Source of the DNA: Treponema sp.
GTDB lineage: Bacteria; Spirochaetota; Spirochaetia; Treponematales; Breznakiellaceae
Assembly (NCBI GenBank): GCA_031264395.1
Contig: JAISEB010000268.1
Coordinates: 1-13,523, forward strand
Length of the DNA: 13,523 bases
Direction of reading: 5' to 3'
A model generated the notes under the pieces. The model had not been told where the DNA came from, did not search any database, and was given only the letters and a program-made list of their open reading frames with translations. The position numbers and the translations under genes are program-made. The stretch's first letter is position 1. Each line of letters starts with the position of its first letter. Positions 1 to 6,164 of the stretch are shown here, piece after piece.

Positions 1-314
1 TTTTATTCCAATAATTATTATGATAAAATATTTTACTTTAATAATTATGTTAAATTCAAATACTATTGTATATATAACCAATAATGTATAAAACACAAAA
101 TCTGCTATTGAATCAAGCCATGATCCGATAATTGTTTGCTTTTCATATTTTCTTGCAATATATCCATCCAATACATCAGTTAATCCGATAATTATTAAAA
201 CAGAAAAGAGAATGAATTTATTATCTTTTGTGAAAAAATTATTGGCGACAATATAATCCTTAATACTGATAAAACATTGGGGAATGTGATTATATTGCTT
301 TCATTGATTTTCAT
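1..314 (-). pseudogene. CDP-alcohol phosphatidyltransferase, N-terminal part, frameshifted
   Basis: This is a membrane enzyme that transfers a phosphatidyl group from a CDP-alcohol in phospholipid synthesis. The reverse strand, read before the window edge cuts it, contains the complete family signature D-x2-DG-x2-AR-x8-G-x3-D-x3-D (DVLDGYIAR, eight residues, GSWLDSIAD). An ATG at 314-312 opens a typical N-terminus (ITFPNVLSVLRIILSPII). That frame reaches a TAA shortly after; the signature is in the next frame. The two frames join smoothly if one A is added to the A6 run at 233-238, giving SPIIFFTKDNKFILFSVLII. The 3' end is outside the window. GC content is far below the rest of the window. 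The family call is firm from the motif. Which substrate it uses (PgsA-like or other) cannot be told, and the frameshift may be real or a homopolymer sequencing error. Confidence 0.85.
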
Positions 315-336
315 AATTATTTATATTACTTTATTT

Positions 337-514
337 TTAATTTTTTGTAAATCTATTTTTAAATATTCCAACCAATTTAGCCCACATTTCGTATAACAGG
401 TCTATAAACGCCATTACTGTCATATATATCGCGGCACGGCGCGTTAAAACGAAGGCCGCCTCCTCAGCGTTTAGCACGATTTGCTTCAAGTCTGCTGGGG
501 CGGGGAGGTTCATT
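337..514 (-). CDS. possible small hypothetical protein
   Basis: A 58-codon reading frame starts MNLPAPADLK, has a hydrophobic helix around AAIYMTVMAFIDLLYEMW and ends in a basic tail (FKNRFTKN). It lies 22 bases upstream of the phosphatidyltransferase start on the same strand. No convincing ribosome-binding site precedes it. The left inverted-repeat arm (388-406) falls inside it and encodes part of IDLLYE. Composition changes within the frame, from normal to AT-rich near 385, so it may be only an open stretch at a junction. I do not recognise the protein, and its reality is uncertain. Confidence 0.22.
388..406 (+). repeat. left arm of perfect 19-bp inverted repeat
   Basis: The sequence ttcgtataacaggtctata recurs exactly as its reverse complement at 1461-1479. 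A 19-bp perfect inverted match is not expected by chance in 13.5 kb. The arms flank about 1.05 kb holding the 623-1096 gene and the 21-nt array. The matching stops abruptly on both sides, so this is a discrete sequence and not the edge of a longer duplication. Confidence 0.85.
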
Positions 515-551
515 CCAATTATGTATCCGTTGCCCGCCCAATCCGGCCGTA

Positions 552-580
552 TTGCGTAAATCGTTTTTTTATGGTATAAC
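552..580 (+). promoter_or_regulatory. sigma70-type promoter for the 623-1096 gene
   Basis: TTGCGT (552-557) and TATAAC (575-580) are separated by exactly 17 bases, close to the TTGACA/TATAAT consensus. Transcription would begin near 587, about 36 bases before the start codon. This was read by eye; start-site mapping would settle it. Confidence 0.5.
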
Positions 581-596
581 AGAATCACTAAACCAC

Positions 597-608
597 GGGC
601 GCAAGCCC
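597..608 (+). promoter_or_regulatory. leader hairpin with GNRA tetraloop
   Basis: GGGC-GCAA-GCCC forms a four-pair GC stem closed by a GCAA loop of the GNRA class. It ends immediately before the AAAAGGAG ribosome-binding site. It could stabilise the mRNA 5' end or modulate ribosome access. The function is inferred. Confidence 0.4.
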
Positions 609-622
609 AAAAGGAGCAGACT

Positions 623-1096
623 ATGCACAATGAACATAAGGCGGCCATACCGCCTGCCGTTGTTAGCGAGATTGAGGGCTTTTTACAGCAGATTCTTGCC
701 AAACTGGAGCCCTACCGGACGCCCCTCACCACGGAGGAGCGCAAGGAAATGGCCATTATCGGGGACAAGACTCTGGCGTTTCTCGAAAAAGGCAAGGAGT
801 TTACCGACTTCTACCCGGACCTTGTTCCGGCGTGGAGCGACAAGGCCGATTTTGCCGTTGATTTTGACGATGTGCGTAACATCACTGCCGTCAAAAACCT
901 TGCCGATCAGGTGTACGAAGCCATTTGCAACATCCAATACGTGGCGGGGAACGAAGCCTACCACTGGGCGCTTGATTTTTACCATTCCGCCAAGCAAGCT
1001 GCAGCGCGGGACGTGCCTAACGCCAAAATCGTGGCCGAAGAGTTGGGGAAGCGTTTCCAAAGCAGGGGCAGAAAACCTGCCAAACCCGCCGAATAA
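623..1096 (+). CDS. hypothetical helical protein, 157 aa
   Basis: This is an intact gene with AAGGAG six bases before its ATG, a plausible promoter at 552-580 and a TAA stop. The product is mostly helical, acidic in the middle and basic at the end (GRKPAKPAE), with no signal peptide or membrane segment, so it is probably cytoplasmic. Visible blocks include IPPAVVSEIEGFLQQI near residue 10, LTTEERKEMAIIGDKTLAFLEK around 35-55, and NEAYHWALDFYHSAKQAAARD around 115-135. The pattern resembles a family of about 150-residue uncharacterised proteins I have seen in gut bacteria, but I cannot name it or give a function. It is the only intact gene left of rhaB and lies between the 19-bp inverted-repeat arms, so it may be cargo of a small mobile or invertible unit. 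The overlapping alternative frames look like shadows. Confidence 0.75.
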   Translation: MHNEHKAAIPPAVVSEIEGFLQQILAKLEPYRTPLTTEERKEMAIIGDKTLAFLEKGKEFTDFYPDLVPAWSDKADFAVDFDDVRNITAVKNLADQVYEAICNIQYVAGNEAYHWALDFYHSAKQAAARDVPNAKIVAEELGKRFQSRGRKPAKPAE

Positions 1097-1139
1097 GGCA
1101 AAAAGCCGGGGCACATACCGGAGGGGCCGTGTATGTGCC

Positions 1140-1455
1140 TAATTCAGGCAAGTTTCAACGTAATTTAGGCAAGTTATAAGCTAATTCAACCAAGTTTCAA
1201 CGCAATTCAGGCAGGTTATAAGTTAATTTAATCATGTTTCAAGTCAATTCAGGCAGGTTTCAACGCAATTCAACCATGTTTTAAGCCAATTGCATGAGGT
1301 ATTTAGCAGATTGAATTGGGTATTTTGGCAATTAAATTAGATTTTTAGCTGATTAAATTACCTAAAAAGCAGGTTGAATTGGATATTTTAGCAATTAAAT
1401 TAGGTTTTTAGCTGGTTAAATTGCCTAAAAAGCAGGCCGAATTGGGTATTTAGCC
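1140..1455. repeat. degenerate 21-nt-period tandem array (about 15 units)
   Basis: AATT recurs every 21 bases in two blocks. Block A has eight copies at 1141, 1162, 1183, 1204, 1225, 1246, 1267 and 1288. Block B has seven at 1314, 1335, 1356, 1377, 1398, 1419 and 1440. The phase slips by 5 bases between the blocks. Block A units begin YAATTYAGGCARGTT or YAATTYAACCAWGTTT and end in variants of CAACG, TAAGC or CAAGT. Block B is a 63-base higher-order unit repeated twice (1330-1392 and 1393-1455). No frame stays open through it on the plus strand. There are no unique spacers, so it is not CRISPR. The 21-base period is two DNA helical turns, which would put every AATT on the same face. The function is unknown. 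Confidence 0.9.
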
Positions 1456-1460
1456 AAGCA

Positions 1461-1479
1461 TATAGACCTGTTATACGAA
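1461..1479 (-). repeat. right arm of perfect 19-bp inverted repeat
   Basis: This is the exact reverse complement of 388-406. It starts six bases after the 21-nt array ends. Confidence 0.85.
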
Positions 1480-1594
1480 GCGCCCCCTTACGTTTTCTGG
1501 AAAAAATCAATGGATATAAATAACGGTATAACATTTAGACTCGACACCAGACACCCGAAAAATTATGGGGCTGTTTCGGCTTTGTCAAGCTTCT

Positions 1595-1603
1595 CCCCCC
1601 CCC
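1595..1603 (+). promoter_or_regulatory. C9 homopolymer tract upstream of the LuxR-type gene
   Basis: Nine consecutive C residues lie about 60 bases before the start codon at 1664, in a 184-base region (1480-1663) with no other gene. Such tracts slip during replication and, when near promoters, can switch expression, as is known for poly-G tracts upstream of some Treponema pallidum genes. Whether it sits within the promoter here cannot be seen. Confidence 0.4.
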
Positions 1604-1663
1604 ATCCTGTGTTTCTTTAGCGGGTTTTCACTCAAAACCATTTAATTGCGGAGGAGCCACCTG

Positions 1664-2488
1664 ATGGACACTCTCCGCTTTATCATACTTGAAACCATTA
1701 CAGGCTTATTGTACTGGGCCGTGCTGACCGGGCTGTTTTGCAGACTCCACGTCCCGCAGGCGGAAGATTGCCCTCATCATCGGCGTTCCCCTCTGGTTTA
1801 TCGCGTGGGAATGATCCCTTACATCCGGTATGCTGGCGCAGATAATGCCCGTCTGGTGGTCAGGCATTATCAACCTCTGTGGCTGGGCATAGGGCATAAT
1901 TGGTATTTTGAAGGATTGGACGCCCTGCTGTCGTCCCTTATACGGCTGATTGTCGCCGCCGCCGCGTCCGGATGGGCGCTAGTCTACGCCCATCTCGTCA
2001 AAAAGGCGCCCGGCGGGTTTCCCCTGAAACTCAACGCGGCATCCGCCTCGTTCTATGTCGGCGCCTTCGGACTGCTCTGGTATTTCATCGCCGTTGTTCA
2101 GCGGTATGAACACCCACCCCTGTTCTATGTATATTTTGGCGCGGCTTGCGGCGTCCTGCTTCTGGCGTTTAATCTGACACTCTTTTTCCTTTCCGTTGCC
2201 TTGGTGAACCGCGAACAGGATCAGTCCGCGGCTGAACAGCGATCCATCGCGAATTTCCAGCCCTTCACCTTGTCGGCGCGGTTTATTGAAAAATACGGCA
2301 TAACTCCCCGTCAGAAAGAGGTCGCTGAGGCGGCCCTTGCTGGAGTGTCCGACAAGGAGATCGCCACCGTGCTGGGCTTGAGCGTCAACACGGTCAAGAA
2401 GTACCTCCAAACCGTCTGTCTATCAAAACACCCATACAAACGGGCGGCACGCTCTCACCGCCCTCGCGCTGGACGAATTGTAGACTGA
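1664..2488 (+). pseudogene. membrane-anchored LuxR-type transcription regulator, frameshifted
   Basis: GGAGGAG lies seven bases before the ATG at 1664. The protein starts with a membrane helix (LETITGLLYWAVLTGLF), has further helices near 1930-2200, and ends in a LuxR/GerE helix-turn-helix (ITPRQKEVAEAALAGVSDKEI, then LSVNTVKKYLQTV). Two regions are broken. First, between about 1736 and 1895 the hydrophobic reading moves to the +1 frame (RRRKIALIIGVPLWFIAW, then IMPVWWSGIINLCGWA) and returns. This points to small indels at the T run 1736-1739, the G run 1807-1809 and two later sites. Second, GTCT is duplicated at 2413-2420. Removing one copy restores the expected end, YQNTHTNGRHALTALALDEL, with a TAG at 2481-2483, whereas the present frame runs out of homology and stops at 2488. 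An intact version would sense a signal at the membrane and control nearby genes. Its target is unknown. Confidence 0.75.
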
Positions 2489-2494
2489 GGCTGC

Positions 2495-2614
2495 TTCAAA
2501 ACCCCAGGCAAGTCAAAGAGGGAGCAGCCGCCCCCTGCGGGCGCAACACGGTTGCGCCCTACCTCCACTACGGGTGGCTCCGCCCCCCGTAACGCCCCCC
2601 GCCGGGGTTTGGAA
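2495..2614. repeat. 120-bp nested palindromic (MITE-like) element
   Basis: The outer arms TTCAAAACCCC (2495-2505) and GGGGTTTGGAA (2604-2614) pair with one mismatch. Inside are a perfect nine-pair hairpin, GGGCGCAAC-acg-GTTGCGCCC (2539-2559), and a GC-rich imperfect hairpin with arms ACGGG and CCCGT near 2570-2591. An alternative pairing uses GGCTGCT (2489-2495) with AGCAGCC (2523-2529). The architecture resembles small non-autonomous palindromic elements or a structured RNA. It directly follows the broken LuxR-type gene. No target-site duplication is evident. Confidence 0.6.
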
Positions 2615-2860
2615 CAGGCTCATGTATCCATAACAGGCTTGGTTATCGATCCATAATAGACTTATATCGCCACTGAATCAGGCTTAGTTCACTATCGTGA
2701 ACGGGCTTAGTTCGCAACAGTGAACAGGCTTAGCTCACTATCGCGATCAGGATTAGCTCGCAACAGTGAACAGGCTTAGTTCACCACTACGATCATGCTT
2801 GGATCGCAACCCGGATCAGCATTGGATCGTCACCCCGATCAGGCTCGGATCGCAGTCCCC
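2613..2860. repeat. degenerate 23-nt-period array with hairpin potential
   Basis: About eleven units follow one another, starting near 2613, 2632, 2655, 2677, 2700, 2723, 2746, 2769, 2792, 2815 and 2838. The last eight are exactly 23 bases apart. Units share a core like CAGGCTTAGTTC. Across each unit junction the sequence tends to be palindromic, for example GTTCAC-tatc-GTGAAC at 2686-2701, with partly matched changes in later units (GATCG...CGATC). Neighbouring units alternate in their second half (ctatcg or gcaaca types). It fills the gap between the palindromic element and the 3' end of the GH43 gene. It is not CRISPR, because there are no unique spacers. The function is unknown. Confidence 0.88.
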
Positions 2861-2876
2861 CGGTAGTTCACCGAAC

Positions 2877-3941
2877 TCACAGTAAACTAAAACTCAAAAA
2901 ATCCACTTTCCCTTTCCCCTGAAAGGTGAAACAAAGGCTATGCTCCCCGTCCGGGACGCGAACTTCACCATCAAAGGTTTTCCAGTCCTTTGAAGGCCCG
3001 ATTGGAATCTCGCCCGCCGTCTCGCCTCTCGCAGATAGAGACACCTTAAAAATCCCGGACGCTTTTCCCCGCACCTGTACCGCTATCTTTGCAAGACCCC
3101 GAAACGAGAAATACTTAAACACCGCCGTTATCCCGTTTCTGCCGTTGGTAATGTACTGTACCGGCGGCGTACCGTTACTGTCCGGGTCATAGTCGGCGCC
3201 GTCCTGGGTCAGATACGGATGCCGGTTTCCCATGGCCAGCGGATGGGAAACCGCGGGCTTATGTTTTCCAAACAGGTTGCACACGATATGCGCAGGGTAT
3301 TCCCCCTTCCCTTCCAGGGGTTTTCCGTTTAAGCCGCAGGAGGTCATCTCCACCTGTTTGATGCTCCCGTCCTCCGCTATGGTTATCTTTTCCGCGTACC
3401 CCTGCCGGGAGAACATGGTGCGGTTGGTCTGGCGGTGGTAGAAGATATACCACGCTCCATTGATACGCTCGATTCCACCGTGGTTGTTTCCATTATAGTT
3501 ATATGGATGTACAGGCTGCTCCTGCAATTCCTATTTTAACTGACAGCCCACACCGGTTTTGTCATGGACAATACCCAAAAACTCGTAGCACCCTGCGGGA
3601 CTGTCGCAAACCGCCACCCCTATTTCCGGCAGCATGTCATCGGCACAATAATAAAGGTAATACCTGCCGTCTTTTCCCCGTACCGTGTCCGGCGCCCATA
3701 ACTCATGGCTGCCATTGACCATTCTGACATCCTGATCGTTCCGGTAAATCACGCCTTCGTATTTCCAGTCCGTCAAATCGGCAACCGGCGCGGAATAACA
3801 AACATAGTGGTTCAGGCAGAACTTCTTCCCGCCAAACCAGTCATGGCTTCCGTAAATATACACGCGGTCGCCGAATACATGGGGTTCTCCGTCAGGTATG
3901 TATTCATACGAGGGGAGATAAGAGTTAAACGCTTGTTTCAT
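2877..3941 (-). pseudogene. GH43 family glycoside hydrolase, internally deleted
   Basis: GH43 enzymes are five-bladed beta-propellers acting on arabinan, xylan or similar side chains. The true start is the ATG at 3941, preceded by AAGGAGT, giving MKQAFNSYLPSYEYIPDGEPH. The Asp in PDGEPHVF fits the GH43 catalytic base, followed by DRVYIYGSHD and LWAPDTVRGKDGRYYLYYC. The frame stops at 3531 after about 136 residues. A second frame (from 3527) resumes at NYNGNNHGGI and WYIFYHRQTNRTMFSRQG, the late part of the same fold. It then continues into a beta-rich C-terminal module resembling a carbohydrate-binding domain and ends at 2877. The middle of the propeller, which should carry the second Asp and the general-acid Glu, is absent. 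GGCTG and CAGCC flank the join near 3510-3545. The product should be catalytically dead. It is the last gene of the minus-strand block, 88 bases after rhaB. Confidence 0.85.
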
Positions 3942-4029
3942 GGTTTGGACTCCTTGCACTATTATTATTTCCGTGGCTTTCAGAGCCTTATGCTCTTTTT
4001 CCACCCGCAACAGAGGGCCAGGCGGAAAT

Positions 4030-5325
4030 TCATTTGGCCGCATTCATTTGTATTTTCAGATTTCCTCGCGCCGTCGCTTCCACCGGCAATGAAACGACCC
4101 GCTTGCCTGTATATTTCGCGGTCAACTCGTCCATATACTTGTTCTTCGCTCCGCCTCCGGCAACATAGAGCGTATCCCATTGCCGTCCGACATTCTCTTC
4201 CAACTCATGTATGGCCTTGCTGTAGCTAAACGCAAGCGAATGGTACACGCTGTTAATAATATCCACGTCTGTAACCACTCTATTTCCAAGAACGGTTAAA
4301 ATATCCCTGCGTATGTCAGCGGGCACGGTGAAACGACTGTCGTTCACATCGAATATTTCGGAAAACACACTCGTCCGGGCGCGGACAACCATTTCTTCAA
4401 ATGAAAGAGCCATTTGTTTTTGCAGACATTGCACAATCCATAACCCCATTATATTTTTCAGATAGCGAATATAGCCTACGCCGCCTTCATTGGTAAAATT
4501 AGCGATACGGCTTTTCTCATCTATCAAGGGAGCGGGAAGCTTTACACCCAAAAGCGACCAAGTGCCGCTTGACAAAAAGGGCGCGTCCTCTTTCATGGGG
4601 ATTCCTTCCATAGCACTGGCCGTGTCATGGGTAGCGCATAGAACAACGCGGGTCTGACCGCCGACTTCATCTGCAATTTCAGGCGACAAGTCGCTTAATT
4701 CAGTTCCCGGCGTCGCAAACTCCCTGAAAAGAGTCTGCGGCAAACCTAATCGGCTAATAATCTCATGGTCATATCGCTTGGTGTATGCGTTCACAAGACC
4801 GGTCGTTGTGGCGTTGGTGTATTCATGGGCTTTTACGCCGCAGAGTCGCCACATTAAGTATTCCGGAAGCATAAGGAAATCGGTCGCGCCCGCAAGCCTT
4901 CCCGCCATTTTATCCTCGTAAAGCTGATATACGGTGTTAAATGGCTGGTATTGTATTCCGGTGCGCTCATAAAGCTCTTCAAATGCAATACGCTTGTGGA
5001 CGCTGGAGACAACCGATTCTGTCCTACTGTCACGATAGGCGAACATCGGCAAAACGGATTCATTCCCGCGTAAAAGTACATAATCCACGCCCCACGTGTC
5101 AATGGCGAGGCTTTCGATAGTATGGTATTTAGCAAATGCCGCGCGGACGCCCGCTTTGACTTCATTAAATATATGTTCCACATTCCATGTTAAGCGGCCG
5201 CCTTGCTTCTGTATTCCGTTGGTAAATCGGTACACCTCGTCGGTATGCAGTTCACCATCTTCCCTCCAGCCGACAATATGACGGCCCGACGAAGCGCCAA
5301 TGTCTATGGCAAGATAATATTTCAC
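4030..5325 (-). CDS. rhaB: rhamnulokinase
   Basis: This FGGY-family sugar kinase phosphorylates L-rhamnulose with ATP to L-rhamnulose-1-phosphate in the cytoplasm. It has 431 residues; E. coli RhaB has 489. Visible features are the N-terminal phosphate loop IDIGASSGR (7-15), IDTWGVDY (75-82), the catalytic-base region ATHDTASA with D234 (E. coli D237), the ATP-site motif SSGTWSLLG (252-260) and the adenosine-site GGGAKNKY (390-397). The C-terminus EATARGNLKIQ is typical of the family. The start is a GTG (5325-5323) preceded by GGGGAGG, which overlaps the rhaD stop codon, so translation is probably coupled to rhaD. No frame disruption is seen. The shorter length reflects compact loops in the second domain; all motifs are present, so I treat it as functional. 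Confidence 0.95.
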   Translation of the reverse strand: MKYYLAIDIGASSGRHIVGWREDGELHTDEVYRFTNGIQKQGGRLTWNVEHIFNEVKAGVRAAFAKYHTIESLAIDTWGVDYVLLRGNESVLPMFAYRDSRTESVVSSVHKRIAFEELYERTGIQYQPFNTVYQLYEDKMAGRLAGATDFLMLPEYLMWRLCGVKAHEYTNATTTGLVNAYTKRYDHEIISRLGLPQTLFREFATPGTELSDLSPEIADEVGGQTRVVLCATHDTASAMEGIPMKEDAPFLSSGTWSLLGVKLPAPLIDEKSRIANFTNEGGVGYIRYLKNIMGLWIVQCLQKQMALSFEEMVVRARTSVFSEIFDVNDSRFTVPADIRRDILTVLGNRVVTDVDIINSVYHSLAFSYSKAIHELEENVGRQWDTLYVAGGGAKNKYMDELTAKYTGKRVVSLPVEATARGNLKIQMNAAK

Positions 5326-5337
5326 GCAGCGCCTCCC

Positions 5338-6162
5338 CTAATCAAGAAACTTCTCATTCAAGGTTACGCCGAAAGCTTTTGCGACTTGCCGCAATGCATC
5401 GTCTGTAATGGTCTGACGTATTCTTGTGCCGCAGGAGAGCGCTTTTAGGTAAATCTCGGCGCTTTTCTCAAGCGTGTGCATCAATCCGAAAGTGGCGTCA
5501 AAATCAGGGCCTGAACAAAACGTACCGTGATGCGCCCAAATGATCGCGTCATACTCCTCCATGAGTTTTGAGGAAGCGATTGCAATGTCCGCGCCGCCGG
5601 GGATCATCCAGGGGACTAGGCCCACGCCAGCAGGAAACACGATGGGACATTCGGTCATGCTTTTCCAGAGGACGCGGGAGAAATCCCGATCCGTCAAGGG
5701 AAGAACAAAGGTCAATGCAATAACGCTCGGCGTATGCGCATGATAGATGATTCTGTGAGAGCCATTGGTGGCCGCTTTCTTTACCGAATGGTTAAGCAAA
5801 TGGCTGGGAAACTCACTGGTGGGAACCCCGCCGCGGGTGAGACCCCACACAATACGATACGCATCGCCTTTTTCATTTATCTCGGCGATACAGATGTTGT
5901 CTTCCGTGTTGATTGCCATGTTGCGCATAAACTTTCCGCTACCGGTGGCGATAAAATATTCTCCTGCGAGGCTTTCTGCAACAATGCCGCATGATGTCCA
6001 TGCGCCGATTTTTTCGTAGAAAAAAGGACGACATTCAGCCACTTCATGCGGCTTCATGCGGTAGGTGAGATTGCCGCCATTCCGCTCGTGCCAGCCCATT
6101 CTAAACCCGTCGTCGCAAAGTCGAACGAAGCCTTTCATTACTTCGATTTCCGCAATGCCCAT
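5338..6162 (-). CDS. rhaD: rhamnulose-1-phosphate aldolase
   Basis: This class II zinc aldolase cleaves L-rhamnulose-1-phosphate into dihydroxyacetone phosphate and L-lactaldehyde. The product has 274 residues, the same as E. coli RhaD, and key positions coincide by number: E117 (PTSEFPSH), zinc ligands H141 and H143 (YHAHTPS) and H212 (WAHHGTF). ERNGGNLTYR (26-35) and ATGSGKFMR (72-80) are the conserved substrate and phosphate-binding segments. I chose the ATG at 6162 because AGGGAGG sits just before it and because it gives the family length; a longer upstream frame would run back through rhaA. The start lies two bases after the rhaA stop, and its ribosome-binding site is inside the rhaA end. 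It appears intact. Confidence 0.97.
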   Translation of the reverse strand: MGIAEIEVMKGFVRLCDDGFRMGWHERNGGNLTYRMKPHEVAECRPFFYEKIGAWTSCGIVAESLAGEYFIATGSGKFMRNMAINTEDNICIAEINEKGDAYRIVWGLTRGGVPTSEFPSHLLNHSVKKAATNGSHRIIYHAHTPSVIALTFVLPLTDRDFSRVLWKSMTECPIVFPAGVGLVPWMIPGGADIAIASSKLMEEYDAIIWAHHGTFCSGPDFDATFGLMHTLEKSAEIYLKALSCGTRIRQTITDDALRQVAKAFGVTLNEKFLD

Positions 6163-6164
6163 AG

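Noticed and set aside
552..1142. 196-codon plus-strand frame overlapping 623-1096
   Set aside because: It is Arg/Pro/Ser-rich shadow sequence; the 623 frame has the ribosome-binding site, a promoter and normal protein composition.
1472..1480. TATACGAAG similar to part of a loxP arm
   Set aside because: Only nine bases agree, there is no 13-bp arm pair with an 8-bp core, and no Cre-like recombinase is present.
1140..2860. CRISPR-like appearance of the 21-nt and 23-nt arrays
   Set aside because: Units are contiguous and all diverged; there are no identical repeats, no unique spacers and no cas genes in the window.
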